A stretch of DNA of 64,000 bases, taken from contig JADNRV010000090.1 in assembly GCA_015499995.1 (NCBI GenBank), forward strand, positions 1 to 64,000. The letters are read 5' to 3'. This DNA comes from Flammula alnicola (taxonomy: Eukaryota; Basidiomycota; Agaricomycetes; Agaricales; Strophariaceae). The notes beneath the pieces were generated by a model. That model was not told the origin of the DNA and searched no databases. It saw only the letters and a list, made by a program, of their open reading frames with translations. The translations under genes and the position numbers were made by a program. Within the stretch, counting starts at the first letter, position 1, and the number at the start of each line of letters is the position of its first letter. Below, piece by piece: positions 33,600 through 45,707 of the stretch.

Positions 33600-35560
33600 C
33601 AGAAATTATTTTACTTTTCTCTTTTCCCCACCTGTCACTCAATGCGGTAAAGATGCTTAGTGCGGGGTGTGTGTGAACTACTAGATAATCAAGTAGTCAC
33701 TTTCAATAGACTTTGTAAGGTCTATTAAAGAGGTACTATCAAATCCGACTTGCTTCACTTTTAATAACTACTTTACTACACTCAAACACCCAAATCAATG
33801 TTTAGTTGACTTAGTTCGTCCAAGGGGAGGATAATAGTTTTATAATATCGATACCTGATAGTAGGTGCGTGATAAAAGAAGGTGTTTAACGATGTAACGG
33901 CTCAGGCAAGGCCTTAGGTGTGTTTATAGTCAATGGGTCGTTTTAAGTCCAATAGACTTGTGTAAATTATGGTCTGGTACTCGGAAACTAGTGCTTTATG
34001 CACAAACTGCTAACTGATCTCGCTTTGTCTTGTTCTCCAATTGAGAAGATGGCTCTATGCCCTTTAACTTGTCTTTACTTGTCTCAAAAACTATACTTGT
34101 GGAAAGAGGCACGCAGATGTCTTATCCGCCGACACTACAGTCCCTTAACAATGGCCAGAGGCACGTAGATGCTTTCGTCCACTGACACTACAGTCCAGGT
34201 CCCCAGATGTCCTTTGACAAAGGGTAGGTTTTGAACAAGTCACTTAGACAGGTTCCTTGGCTTATAACTCTTGTTTTACTTGTCTTGGCGAATCACTTAG
34301 ACACGCGTTCTTGTCTTAACAGTTCGTTTATATCGTTACTTGGTTTCTTTTTATATTATGGGACTCTTGCTTTGAAGCTACTTGGTACTTAGAGGCGAAA
34401 CACTTAAGATATAACTCTTAAGTGCTTGTATCTCGTGGGTGGTAAATTGCTTGTATTCTACGGTGTTACAGGGCTGCTTATATACTACTGAGATGATATA
34501 TTATTACATAGACACAATGACGAGAATATAGAGATTTTATGGGCATTTGTGCGCGAGCGGCGGCCTTGTGGAGTACAGTTTCCATGCACGTCCGCTCAAT
34601 CATGACTTTTTGGTTGGATCGGGAGCTCAGATCGTCGTCGGCTCAGCTAACTTAAGCGCCTAAGACTTAATCCTCCTCGACCACATGGTATACCAGCTCG
34701 TGACCTTTTGTTTTCATTGGTATCTTGTCCTGTCATTGGCTATGGACTGACCGGAGCATAGAAGCGCCTATGTCTCATCGGAGACGCTCGGGCAATCCAC
34801 GCACGTTCTGTCCGAGATAATGCTCGTGATTAGGGTTGTAACCCTTCGTCCTCTGTACCCGATACTCTGGTACCCTCGGCGTGCATCTGGGATCTCGCTA
34901 TGTCGAGTTATGCACCCCGGAAATCTTCCTGTATCCAGTTATTACCCAATATGGTATGTGTTCCCAATTAGGTATCCCTCTGATCCGAGCTTTGATCGGC
35001 ATTGCTACAGGCGCGTCTATGGGTGTCTGCTTTACCCCGGCTGCTCCACTGTCCTCGATGCCCTCGGCAATGTCATGCGACCTGTCCTGTAGTGTGCCTA
35101 GATGTCCGTTCTTTAATCTAGAGATCCGAGCCCTCACTGTATAGGCCGGATGGTTAAGATATTACTGAAGGGCACCTATTTCCGTACACTTCATTAGATG
35201 TATTGACTGTTATCTCAATAGTTACTAGTGATAATGTCTTTATTAACCACGCATTCCTCGTTATCTTGCATAGTTTCCTCTAGTCCTTAGTAGTCTTGTC
35301 ATTGTAATGTCCGGACTTGTAACATTTAGACTACATTATAAGCTTTACTAAGTGCTAAAAATAGCTCAGGTAAGAAGAATAGTAGTCCGTTCACAGCTAG
35401 CCGCTCGCGGTCTCTTCAGCGGTCTCCTGGACTGTCCTTTGTGAGGTTATTTCATGGCTGCATGAAGACTTTACAGCTGAGTCGTCTCATCTACATATCT
35501 TACATACTACTACATAGTAACTTTCACACAACAAGGGTCTCAGGTTCCCACCATCTTGAG
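33600..35560. other. CpG-normal non-coding segment, possibly an LTR or leader of a recent retroelement
   Basis: In contrast to its surroundings this stretch is rich in CpG and has no long frame. It contains TATA-like CTTATATACTACTGAG (about 34474), TGTAACGGCTC (about 33895) and TGTCCGGACTTGTAACA (about 35319). LTR-like starts and ends are present, but no matching 5-bp flanks could be found. A ~52-bp unit, AGAGGCACGCAGATG...GACACTACAGTCC, is repeated in tandem at 34105-34143 and 34157-34196. Origin uncertain. Confidence 0.35.
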
Positions 35561-36700
35561 AAAAGATGACTAAGAGACACCACAAAATTTTACGCTAGTC
35601 ACTGTTGCAGCTGTAATATTTTGATGGTGGGTCAAAATGTGACGGCAGGTAGTTAGGATATTTTACCTTCACTTCAGGTGGAGTACGTGACTTTAAAATG
35701 TGTTCGCCAATTCGGCGAATGATCATCCAAAAGAGGCAGTGCGGCTCGGTACATTGCGATGATTTATAGCTTTCAACCTTGCATTTCATTGTTTACTCCT
35801 TGAAATTCATAAATATTTCAATCAAGAATGCAACAACTCTTTGGCACTGTCAACTTTGGGAAATCCAATCATTCGCTGAGCCGCTGAATTCCTGAACCAC
35901 CGAAATATCCAAATCTGAGATTTTTGGAAATCCTATACTTAATTCCCCTAATTCCCAGATGCCGAAGTTGGGATAATACACTGGAAACCCTCATTTCCAC
36001 AGAAATTAAAGCTTTTTAGGTGACTCTCTATTCCTACACACTTGGGCGAGTTGTCTTCTGTTGCAATAGTAAAAGATACGATAAATCTTTCGAGACTCCA
36101 GTCTCTGAAATTCCCGGATACCTTTGAGGCCATATGCCGAAGTGAGAAAATCACTAAGGGCTCTTGAAATTTTGTTAAAAGTTAAATCATGTTTACTATT
36201 AACCTTGTGAGATAAATTTTAAATTCCTCAAATGTTGCAACATATTCCTGAGAACTTTTACCCTTAGTGAAATAAACCACGGAATAGAGAATATCTTCGC
36301 GAATTTGAGTGACGGAATATAATTCCGCGGGGATAAGAATACATTGTCGGCAAAAGCAGATGTTTTATTGGTAAGGCAAAATATAGTTTCTGCATACTAA
36401 AATTTACTTAGCTAATTCCACAACATATTCTGCCCATTCTCCAGATATGATATCTCCATTCAATTATCCTGAAGAGTACTCCGACCGGACATTATGGAGG
36501 TACGTGGTGGTACGTGATCAGTGCGTGATGGTACATGATGGAGGTACATGGTAGGCAATGAGGGTGAGTGGTATGCAATTTAATTAGAATGTATAAGTGG
36601 TCAGAGAATCTAGTTAGTAGCAATCACCTAGCTGTAGATAGAATCTCGCTTAAAAATTATATCCACATCTGTCCCAATGAATTGAATCACTTTCTACCAG
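35560..36700. other. No gene recognised
   Basis: Short frames only (35595-35789 and 35948-36154, minus strand). Phrases such as CCGAAATATCCAAATC and CCGGATACCTTTGAGG give no family. Nothing supportable. Confidence 0.35.
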
Positions 36701-36716
36701 TCATTTTTTCTTACGT

Positions 36717-37250
36717 GTGGGTCATGGTCGCACTCGTGCAGTGATTATCCTGACCATCCATCAGTCTTTGGGTTCCATTCCCTCCATTACTCAGCACTTT
36801 ATTCACCCTTTCGTACATCCTTCTATTCCACCCATCGAAGGCACACCCAAGTCTTTGTCAAAGTCAAATCTGCTCAACCTGGTTCCTGTTAGCAATAAAA
36901 TTCCATCTGTTACATGTGCGCCGTCATCTAGCATTCGAGCCATGGAAATTGATTCACATCCAGCGGGTCATAGGGGAGCCAAGCCAGCCTCGAAGTGCTG
37001 TGAAATTTGGCCTTTCAGTGGGCGCACATACAGCTGCCACATGCACTGCACCAGCAGCTGGTGTTTTTTAACATCACATAAGTTGAATGTCGAAGGAAAG
37101 AGTGGTGGTGGTGGTGGTCACAGCAAAAAGCGACTTGCATCTGATGACCCAAACTCCCATGAAAGGCAGCAAAACCAGACCGGGACGGTGAGGACTATCA
37201 TGACAAGGGTTGGGTATCTGGATCCCAGTGAGAATCAACTTTGCCCCTAG
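36717..37250 (+). CDS. Hypothetical open frame (177 codons)
   Basis: An uninterrupted frame. No ATG stands at its 5' limit, so the true start or an upstream exon is unknown. The middle is Ser/Pro-rich, then a Cys-containing part (KCCEIWPFSGRTYSCHMHC) and a Gly run (GGGGGH) followed by basic residues. I recognise no domain. CpG content is normal. It may be a chance frame or a diverged exon; no neighbour suggests a function. Confidence 0.25.
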   Translation: MGHGRTRAVIILTIHQSLGSIPSITQHFIHPFVHPSIPPIEGTPKSLSKSNLLNLVPVSNKIPSVTCAPSSSIRAMEIDSHPAGHRGAKPASKCCEIWPFSGRTYSCHMHCTSSWCFLTSHKLNVEGKSGGGGGHSKKRLASDDPNSHERQQNQTGTVRTIMTRVGYLDPSENQLCP

Positions 37251-37889
37251 CCACAGAAATCCTAGTTAATCCACAGGAATCTGCATTGCTGACAAAGTCA
37301 GATGAAGTCAGATTTTGTCCCTTCTGCATATTTTTTTCTGTGAAGATCTGCTCATTTCATAGAAGAAAAAAATGTGAAAGATTTCATTTGCGGTAAATCA
37401 CAGAAATATCTGCGTTTGTCGGCTCTTGTCGTTTCTCATCCGCCTTGCTGGGTAGTGATCTGTAGAAAAAACATTTTAATATTACTACATATAATACATT
37501 GGTTTCAGCATATATCTGTGCTAATCCGTGGTCCCTGTACTTCACCATCCACTCAACTGCCAGTCAGCAAGGTATCCACCGCTCGGGCCCATGAAATCCC
37601 AAAATCCCAAAGTCCCAGCCCGCAGACCACGAACACCTCCTGACCCATCTATCCTCCCCAACGGCGACCCTTCTGTTGCTGGTAGTCGCATCGGATGTGT
37701 CATGATATAATGGCAAATCTGTATTCAAAGCTATTAGTCATGGTAACCTGTCAGGCAGAATACCAACAAACCATCCATGAGTGCGATAGCATGCACGCAG
37801 GGGTGAATTTCAAGACCTGGAATTGATTCAACTCACTGACATCGTGAACCACGATGTGTATGTATGCCTATTCATGATAATTAGAAGAT

Positions 37890-38279
37890 TTGAATCAAAA
37901 TGAATGGTCAAACGATCAACTCATGTTGGCTCAAATTCATCGTGCCCATCACGTCAAGGCTCCTAGATCTCGAGCGCCAATGCTCGATGCATTCATGAAT
38001 GGCAGTGGAATAATAGGGAGAAAGTCGTGGAAGATGCTGAGAGATGGAGTAAATGAGGGGGAGATGGGGGAAAGGAAGAAAGAAAGGAATGACAGTGCTT
38101 TGAGGATGTCCAATCTATATATTATCAGAATGACATCGAGAGTGGACTTCGCCCAAATGTTACAAAGGATTTCGAATAAACTTGAAAATGACATCGCCGT
38201 CAATGTGAACAATGGAGGATCCAAGTCTGGAGAAGTGAGGTGTTGCAGGAAATCCCAGATAGGGACGGATCATCGCTGA
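37890..38279 (+). CDS. Hypothetical open frame (129 codons)
   Basis: ATG at 37900 or upstream. It contains a strongly charged stretch (NEGEMGERKKERND) and the amphipathic FAQMLQRISNKLENDIAVNV. No known family. It ends 93 bp before the start of the HNH-like gene and is on the same strand, but no shared exon structure is evident. Possibly a chance frame. Confidence 0.2.
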   Translation: MNQNEWSNDQLMLAQIHRAHHVKAPRSRAPMLDAFMNGSGIIGRKSWKMLRDGVNEGEMGERKKERNDSALRMSNLYIIRMTSRVDFAQMLQRISNKLENDIAVNVNNGGSKSGEVRCCRKSQIGTDHR

Positions 38280-38372
38280 TTTTGTCTTCCTTGGCTGATA
38301 TTTGCAGCTCCGCGCGGAACAGTGCAGAGTTGATTTTCACTGGGGTTGGATACCCACACACAACTAGTCAAC

Positions 38373-39932
38373 ATGGAAGAACCTCAGGAGGATGAACTGC
38401 AATCACACAAAAATCTGCACACCCCGAAGCGGTGCAGACGTATGCTAGATGATGAATCATTTATTCCTGATACGACTTCTGATACTCAACCCAATCCCCC
38501 ACACAAGACACCCAAGAGGCGGAAGGCCACGTTATCATCCTTGGCATCCTATGCCAAGAAGAATGCAGTTTGTGCAGCTGCTATTGTGTACAGGGTGTCA
38601 ACGATCAATGCTCAACCCCAGTGTGTTGTCTCTGGTGCCAGTGACAAAATGACGGTCCTTGAGTTCTCACATGTCATGAGTCACTCAACACCTTCAGAAG
38701 AGGTAAGTGAGACCTTTTTATGAAGCCAACATCATATTGACTTAATTGACGACAGGTGGATCAACTAGAATGGTCTTGGAACTGGAAGTACCACAGTTTG
38801 AATGTCGACACAAGGCAAAACCTCCAACCCAGTGAGTGACTGTCTGACCACTGCTAAGACTTATTCACATTCCCTTCAGTTCGAATCACTCTCCACTGCT
38901 GGTTCGACATGATGAAACAGTCCAAGCCTGTCGGCTGGTTCTGGCTCCCACTCAGCATTAGTGTCCTCACCAATATGCACACTGCCTACGTTGGCGATGA
39001 AGCTATCCCTGCTACAGCAGGCAAGAGTGCAAATGTGCAGAGGGACCCAGAAACTGTATGTGCATTTTCACTCTGGATTGAAAGGTGCTGACCGCCTTCA
39101 GTTTTATGGAAAACTCAAAGAGGTTGAGTACAAACTTATTCCTCTTCCTGGTATGGAGGGCTCGTGGTCAGTCAAACATTACACTGGCAATTCTCTTAGC
39201 CCATTTCAACCTGAGCACGTCAAGTACAGCAAGTACCCATTCAAAGACCTCCCAGCTTTTGAACTCCATGTCCCCTACCACTTTGTCATTGTTAACACCG
39301 GCCAGAAACTCCTTCAACTTTATGGCACGGCTGCAATCAACTTTAATGTCGAGTCTTCTTTCCTGTTGCCCGCTGACAGAAACATAATGACAGCTGTGCG
39401 CAATGTCTACAAGGCATGGATGTCAGTGCAGATTGACAAGCACTGGTATAGTGGAGAGGACTGCGATGACAAGCAGAAATCTGCTACAGAGCAGACATAT
39501 TATGGAGGAGCTGGATCGGATGGTGGTCACCAAGGTAAAGGTGGACATTTTGGTGGAAAGGACAGCAGAAACGAAGGTCAAGATGCCACTTCCAGCCCTT
39601 CCGGTACACCTATGGGACAACAATGTGCCGCTGCTGAGTCCCTTGCCCCCTGGGACTTGGTTTCTAATCTCGAGTCTTTCAAGCTTGTTGATGAAGGGGA
39701 CGGCGAGCATAAGGACAAGCCATTTGTGGACAACAACTTGGATGAGGAGTATGAAGATGAAGAGTTCTTTGAAGGCTTGAAGCAGTGGGCGAGTGACGTA
39801 TGGACTGCGACACATCTTGATAGGATGTCTGACTCGGAGGTAACACTGGTCAGAGGAGCTGCGGGGTCTGCTCTCTTCAAGGGTGTAGATGTCACGACCT
39901 TTCCAGCACTGCTGCCTCTTTCTGTTCAGTAA
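38373..39932 (+). pseudogene. HNH endonuclease-like fungal protein (HNH_2-type), three exons, one frame break
   Basis: Exons: 38373-38702, 38756-38831, then 38880-39932, with introns 38703-38755 (GTAAGT...CAG) and 38832-38879 (GTGAGT...CAG) that join in frame. The protein starts MEEPQEDELQSHKN and has a basic PKRRKATLSS stretch. Then come the elements of a fungal HNH_2 domain: CVVSGA, EFSHVM (first His), WKYHSLNVDTRQN (central Asn) and ITLHCWFDMM (last His). The C-terminal part has FHSGLKG and FELHVPYHFVIVNTGQKLL, as in Agaricomycete HNH-domain proteins, then an acidic tail. Near 39055-39065 the frame moves by one base relative to the last exon's start, with no plausible intron. So this is either a pseudogene with a single break or a gene with a sequencing error. 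HNH proteins cut DNA as nucleases; whether this one retains activity is unknown. Confidence 0.6.
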
Positions 39933-39936
39933 TCAG

Positions 39937-40450
39937 TCACTTTTTTTCCCATGTACATGCTATGTTTACTATTTTGCTGTTGTCCGACTGTACCTTTTCA
40001 AATGATGCCAACGTAAATTGACCATCACACCTCCCATGCAAGATGTCATCAACACTGATATCATTGTCTGTCGATGATCCCTTCGGGGCACATATAGGGG
40101 AGATTTTGAGAGTCACATCGATCATCGTCCAAGTCAATCTGTAGAGTGAGTGTTATTTCATCGGGCACAATTCGTCCGACTTACAGCGCGAAGGGGTTTT
40201 GGAAGTAAATCTGTGCATTCTGGATCCCTGGGTTTTCCCTCCAAAAGTTGGTTAAAATCTGTGCCGTTATGGAAATCCCTTGGAATGGCGAAGCTGCCTT
40301 CCGGCTGTCCTATTATACCAGTATGAAATGAATATCCTGACTTACCGACTCATGTGACGCACTCCGATTCTCCGGCACACCTCAAATCTCTAATTCCTGA
40401 GTAAATACTTCGTAGAGCTGTACAATATATGTGTTAAAGGCTTCAAATTA
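39937..40450 (-). pseudogene. Possible spliced minus-strand gene, convergent with the HNH-like gene
   Basis: On the minus strand, exon 40185-40309 and terminal exon 39937-40138 are separated by a clean 46-bp intron (GTAAGTCGG...CTACAG). A further donor, GTAAGTCAGG, follows an upstream exon ending near 40345. Read one way the product has ISITAQILTNFWRENPGIQN and then IDVTLKISPICAPKG and ends 4 bp from the HNH-like stop. Read in the other frame it gives FAIPRDFHNGTDFNQLLEGK and stops early. Which frame was real is unclear. No family is recognised. Confidence 0.35.
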
Positions 40451-41390
40451 AGCATCTTCCTTTGTCAATCTGTGGTGTTCAGCATCGTCAAGACAGGTCA
40501 ACTAAGCAGTCAGTCTGAAAATGCCAACAGTTGCATATCCGCGTCTGGTGTCATCCACTCTATACAGGTGAAATACTGAATTGAAGGCGAGCTGTGAATG
40601 ATTCTCTGAAAGTACAGCACAACCTTAGCAATCTACTGCATTTGCTCTGTGGCCTACTATGACTTCTTCCCGCCAATGTGGATGAACGTCTCTGTTGAGG
40701 TGCAAGAAACAACACAAGGTCAAGATGCAAGTGCTTGCTGTGAATAAGGACTTTGCTGCAGAAGAAATCATTTATAAGGTTCCACTCTCAAACTAATTTT
40801 TCAATATCGACCAACAAACATTGTATCATAGGAATTCCCTCACTATAAACCCTATGCCCAGTCAGAGTTCCTGGCTTGGCCAGGAATAATAATTTTTCCC
40901 GGTTTCACAGGTAGTCGATAGGGAAAAGTCATTTTGGTAAAATTTCCCAGTCATGAGACGGGTAGATATTTTCCTGGTGAAACCAGATTTTTTTCCCTCA
41001 CAGATGTTGGGCGGGTTCTAATCAAAATTTCTCTAAGTCCAGCACTGTTCAATGGCATAGAAATCATGTGATATGCAGCACAACGTTGCTACTTACTGTG
41101 CGGACATTCAATTTAGTAATTTCCTTGGGGAATACTTGGCTCTGTTCCCTGCTGATAGACCGTCTGATACAAGTACTTATGTACTTTCTCACGTTCATTG
41201 TCCTCTACCGCTGACTCTAATATTCCTTGAGCTAGGTACACATTCCTTAACTCTTTCTTTTTAAAACTTTTGCTATCGAGCAGGGTTGTGTATCCTATGA
41301 TTTGAATACTCGCGTCTCAATCATCTCTCTCAATCATAAGTGTGACCTCTCCTTGATCACTCATCAACTCATCAAGGGTTAAAAAGAACT
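40450..41390. other. No gene recognised
   Basis: On the minus strand RIIHSSPSIQYFTCIEW (about 40608-40558) recalls the start of Agaricomycete F-box-associated proteins, but it is a short isolated phrase. Inverted GGGAAAA/TTTTCCC words at 40900-41000 suggest a small palindromic repeat. Otherwise nothing. Confidence 0.3.
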
Positions 41391-41394
41391 GTCA

Positions 41395-42150
41395 GGCTGC
41401 TTCTTTAGAATGCCCGGTGGTTGTCCTCTATCGTATGTGGGCATAGTAATTTTTCTTGACGTGTTTGGGTCTGTGATAGTGAGGAGTTGAGTGCTATCTG
41501 GGGCATTCTTCACCTCACTAGATGTTAGACATTCAAATGGTCATCCTAGTAGCACCTTGTATGCTGAGTTCACCATTACATGTACTTGGAAATATAAAGT
41601 TATTTCTCCAAACACAAACGGCACATTCCTAGCTAGTCCCAATGTCTTCTCAATTTGCTTATTGGCACTCTGCATATGTATAATAATCGCAGGGTCCCAA
41701 TTAAGTCTGAGTTTGACTGCCATAACCTTTCTCATTGAGATGATTTGCAAACCACCATCCAATAATGCTTCCTTGGTAGCCACCCCATTGATCACAGGAT
41801 GTACCACCTTTAGCGGGTGCGATTCCTTTGCCACTAGCAGTTTCTTAGGTTCTTCACCTGGAGCTAGCTTGTTCAAGTACTGCACAAAGGGATCTTCTAT
41901 AACAATGGCTCCCTTTGGTAAGCCATCACAATCCATTGCGAGCACTCGATACTTAGGTGGAGGTAAATCTTCTGCTAGCATATATTGTGGTAATGGTTCC
42001 TCATTCTCATAGTCAGTTACCACTTCCTCTTCTTCTCCTTCTTCAATCATTGTCACCTTATGTGTCTCAATATTGGTTGGTACACACCTAGCTGAGAATT
42101 CCTTTATAAATTTCTTCTGCATCTGGCTGTTCGCAACTCCCATTAACAAT
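41395..42150 (-). pseudogene. Ty3/gypsy aspartic protease fragment
   Basis: The minus strand encodes a gypsy-type retropepsin region: an acidic linker (EEGEEEEVVTDYENEEPLPQ), then PLKVVHPVINGVATKEALLD, GLQIISM and KLRLNWDPAIIIHMQSANKQ, then LGLARNVPFVFGEITLYFQV and YKVLLG. The active-site triplet is DGG instead of the usual DSG. After YKVLLG a TGA (CGA in the family's GRPFD) breaks the frame. The following sequence still reads PFECLTSSEVKNAPDSTQLL and TITDPNT, the usual stretch behind the protease. No reverse transcriptase or LTR is attached. It is a dead internal fragment. Confidence 0.8.
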
Positions 42151-42169
42151 GAGAAAGATCTGGGGGAGA

Positions 42170-42300
42170 AGTTCTTATGTGTTCCCCATGGATTCTTAGT
42201 GAAATCCAGCAGAATCCACATAGATTCTGGATAGTTCTGGTGGAACAGATTTAGCAGAAGGACCAGCCAATACCAGATGTCAGTCCAGTGGAATGGGTTC
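42170..42300. mobile_element. Family-3 GGAAT-type repeat, second copy
   Basis: TGTGTTCCCCATGGATTCTT starts a segment with TCTGGTGGAACAG and ATACCAGATGTCAGTCC in the same order as at 14205-14400. It abuts the gypsy fragment and extends its open frame artificially at the N-terminal side. The two copies differ in about one base in six by eye. Confidence 0.55.
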
Positions 42301-42639
42301 AGGCTTGTGCTCATGAATAATGCTTATGGTGGTAGAATGGAGAGCACTGATAAATTCCTGGCCAAGGTAAGTTGGTGTTATGATGTCCTCGTTGGTCACA
42401 CTGATCAATGCTTCCATTAATCACTTGGCAAAAAGCTGAAACTTGTTTGCTTCTTCAAGAAGCAGGTTGTACAATGACTGGTCAAGCAGGTTGAATGCAG
42501 CCTTGAGATGCTCTGGATTAAAAACACTCGTAAGTGCCTCAGAAAAGAGCTGGACTTTTTTTTTCTTTCAAGTGTGGCCCAGCAGATAACAGATAAGGAG
42601 GAGTTGCAGGATATAGTTGGGTGAATCTGTTTCAGGTTT

Positions 42640-44427
42640 AATAGCAACATTGTTGGATATATATATATTGAGAAATAGCCCTCAGTCCTAGTTCCATAGA
42701 CACTGTCCTTGAGATGCTAATTATAGAGCTACTGAGCAATAGTGAGCATGAAACTGCTGAGTCCTGGTCACCATCAAAGAGTTGATGAAGATACCACACA
42801 AGAAGATTGAAGGCATTGCTGGAGATCAACTTGTTGCTGTCATTCAGATTGTGGGTTATAAACAGATGGATGAGAGAAAGAACCTTGAATTTTTATTTAC
42901 TGCTGAGCCAGATAAAAAAATAAAAACTCACCTCAATGGCTCCCTTTTCAGTGTCACTGACTGTGTGGTCAAGGTCTTTGAGAAAGGAGACACAGAGAAG
43001 GACATACTTGCTGCCCTTTGAAAAGTGTTTCATAAGGTGGTTCTCAACATAGTCACCATAGAGCATGTGGCTAAGATAGGCCGTGAGCTCATCATGAAGA
43101 CAGGGGTAATCAGCACCCTGCTGGTTGGTTTGCAAGAGCCAGGCCTCGATTTTAGCCATTACATAGTCTGCATACTCTTTGTAGCACCTGTTCCAGTCAT
43201 CAGACTGAAGCATGCTGTTGAGATAGGCATTAAAGTGATGGGCAAGATGTGCCTTGTATGCATTATTGAGAATAGCAAGAAAGTTGGTAGAGAGAAAATC
43301 ATGATTGATATGGTGGGGCTCTCGAAATGCTTTGCTGACACCATTGTGCTGGAAGCTGTTCCAGTGCTCAAGACCTGGGAGCTGCTTGAAGAAAGCACTG
43401 AGAAAGCTAAAGACATCCACAGCATGCTTGGTGAACTCCTGCATGATGGTGGTCTGATAGCGGCGCCAGCTGTTAAGCTTTTTGAATACAAACATCTGTG
43501 TTGTCTTGCAATCAAACATGTTGAATACAAACAGGTCAGCCAAGGCACTGATAATGTTTGACTTGAAGACCAGCTTCTGAAAGCATCTCTTCTTCGAGGT
43601 GAGGGTGGAGATGTGATACTCAAGGTATCTCTTGAGGTCCTGGTCGCTGTAGCGAGGAGAAGCTAGGAGCACCATCTGGAGGTTGGTGTCTGACAAGTCA
43701 GCCTGATGGAAAATATTGAGATTGCATGCCAATCCAGTGACACACAGCTGTCCCATCTTATGCTTGAGCATTACTAAAATTTTTATCTGCATCAGAGCCA
43801 GATAAAAAAACTAAAAACTAAAAATAAAAGACACCCACCAGAGCTGTAGAACAAGCAAAGCCACTTTCCTTCTGAACTGATCCTGAGTCTGTATTGACTT
43901 AGGGTGTGCCTGGCATCAGAGACCTTCTTGGAGTTGGTGCCTCTGATGTTGCCAATTTGAAGAGCATCCAACACAAGATTGTAGGCCTTGATGACATCAG
44001 CATATAACATACAAAGCAGATGAATGTGGTGGTTTCTGTTTAGAAGGGTAAGCCTGCCCTGGGGGTTGACCTCCAGTCCAGAACACTGGCTTGGCTCCAG
44101 TGACATCAGATTTGTAAGGAATGAGCTCTGTGCTATCAAGAAGCTCATCATCTACCAGAAAAATCAGGGCATTTTCATGAGATATCATTTCAAGGTGAAC
44201 TCCATCTTGCATGCTGTCTGCAAAGCACTGCAGGGTTGCTGACTTGATGGGACATAGGTTGTAACTTGCATTTCAATTGTAGATCCTATGGGCACATAGC
44301 TGCCAGTCAAGAGGTTGATTTGAAAATCTCTGTCAAATGCAATATTGAGAAGGCCATAGCCAAGAGTATACCTTTTGCTGACATCCTTGATCTTGAGATA
44401 AAAAGAAAAGATACAATGTTTGGGCAT
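42640..44427 (-). pseudogene. Unrecognised gene of at least three exons with three in-frame stops
   Basis: Exon 44427-43839 begins MPKHCIFSFYLKIKDVSK and, after stops, goes on as MMSFLIAQSSFLTNLMSLEP to a GTGGGT donor. The next exon, about 43773-42932, is open for 280 codons (MGQLCVTGLACNLNIFHQAD ... LSHMLYGDYVENHLMKHFSK); a GTGAGT donor follows. A third exon from about 42884 reads VLSLIHLFITHNLNDSNKLI and ends near 42640. The exons join in phase. The three stops in the first exon (TGA, TGA, TAG, about 44184-44152) each arise from CGA or CAG by one C-to-T change. The sequence is AT-rich, Leu/Asn/His-rich and helical. I know no family for it; it could be a host gene caught in decay or a transposon gene. 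Confidence 0.5.
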
Positions 44428-44429
44428 TC

Positions 44430-45699
44430 TTAGTATGGTTCACTGAAGAGCTAGGTATTGATTTGGCATAGATGTGCATAATTAACAGATTTTGATGTGT
44501 CACGTGACTGCAATAAAAAAGTAATCATGTATGTATCACATTTTCTTTCTTAATCATTGACCACCACCATGGCGACATCTTACTATGACTTCTCTATCAT
44601 ACCACCTATCTGTGTATAGGTGTATTTTTCTGCAACAATTATTCACTAAAATGCAACACCCTGACCAGTCTGGCATGTCCACATTCAAGATAACTTTGAA
44701 TGGAGCACATTCACTGTCAGAAAAGCAACAACAGCCATCAAAAAGGGTCAAGAAGGATATTTCTGACTATCTGTAAGTTAGATACCAGTGCTATGGCTTG
44801 AACTGGTAGCTAATACATTGGCCAGATCTGATCAGCAAGAACTGGAGATCTGGAAGAGAGAGAGTGCAGCCAGAAGCCATGAAAAAACCAAGTAAGCACA
44901 CAATGTCAATACATGAGCGAATCTAACATTTACACAGGCAGAAAAATTCCAAAGGAATTTACAAGAAATGGTCATACAAAGATGGGATGATCAGGAAAGG
45001 GGCCTGTACAGCACTGTCCTCATGTTTGGTAAAGAACCAGTAGCAGACTTTTCAAACAAGGATAACAACAATTACACTAATGTAGAAATACAAGCTTTTT
45101 CAAAGGTCTAGCTAGAAACTGGCATTCTTTAGAGTATCTTGCACTTCTGTCAGTTGTTCTCCTACCATAATATCTAGTCTTGTTCAATTTGATGACCTTT
45201 TGATGGGTGGGTCGATTTGGCCTTCTTGGACATATTTTGAACATCATATAAGCTAAGATATGCAATTGGATTAGATAGTGAATGTCACATGTAATCCTCA
45301 TGTGATGCATTGCTTAACCCCTGTTCACACTTCTTTATGGACACCATGATGCACCATTCAGTTTAACAACTGTGGGCAATATTCAAGGCACAGTTGGTGA
45401 TGCATCTGTCAGTGTTTTCTTTTTTTCTGCTTTTATATTATGTATTATTAGAATTAAGTCAATTCTTAACCAGAACTGTCTATCACTTCAAGGAAAAATG
45501 ACAAAAACCACAGGATTGCATTTATCTTATAGTATTCCATATTACATGCAGATCAGTATTTTACCTCCTATTTAATCTGCTATCTTCTAACTGTCAGCCT
45601 TCAGATATCTCGAGAATCACAGCCCAATGCTTCTGGCATCAGTATAGCCAATCTAGAAACTTGTAAGACACCTTTTAGTTTCTAGAATAATAAAATGCT
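44430..45699. other. AT-rich, no gene recognised
   Basis: Only short frames, for example 44585-44776 on +, with PDQSGMSTFKITLNGAHSLS. Nothing supports an expressed gene. Confidence 0.4.
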
Positions 45700-45707
45700 C
45701 ATGCATC

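Noticed and set aside
41491..42012. 173-codon plus-strand open frame
   Set aside because: Antisense to the gypsy protease fragment, whose motifs on the minus strand are clear.
43025..43561. 178-codon plus-strand open frame
   Set aside because: Antisense to the 280-codon exon of the unrecognised gene, which joins neighbouring exons in phase.
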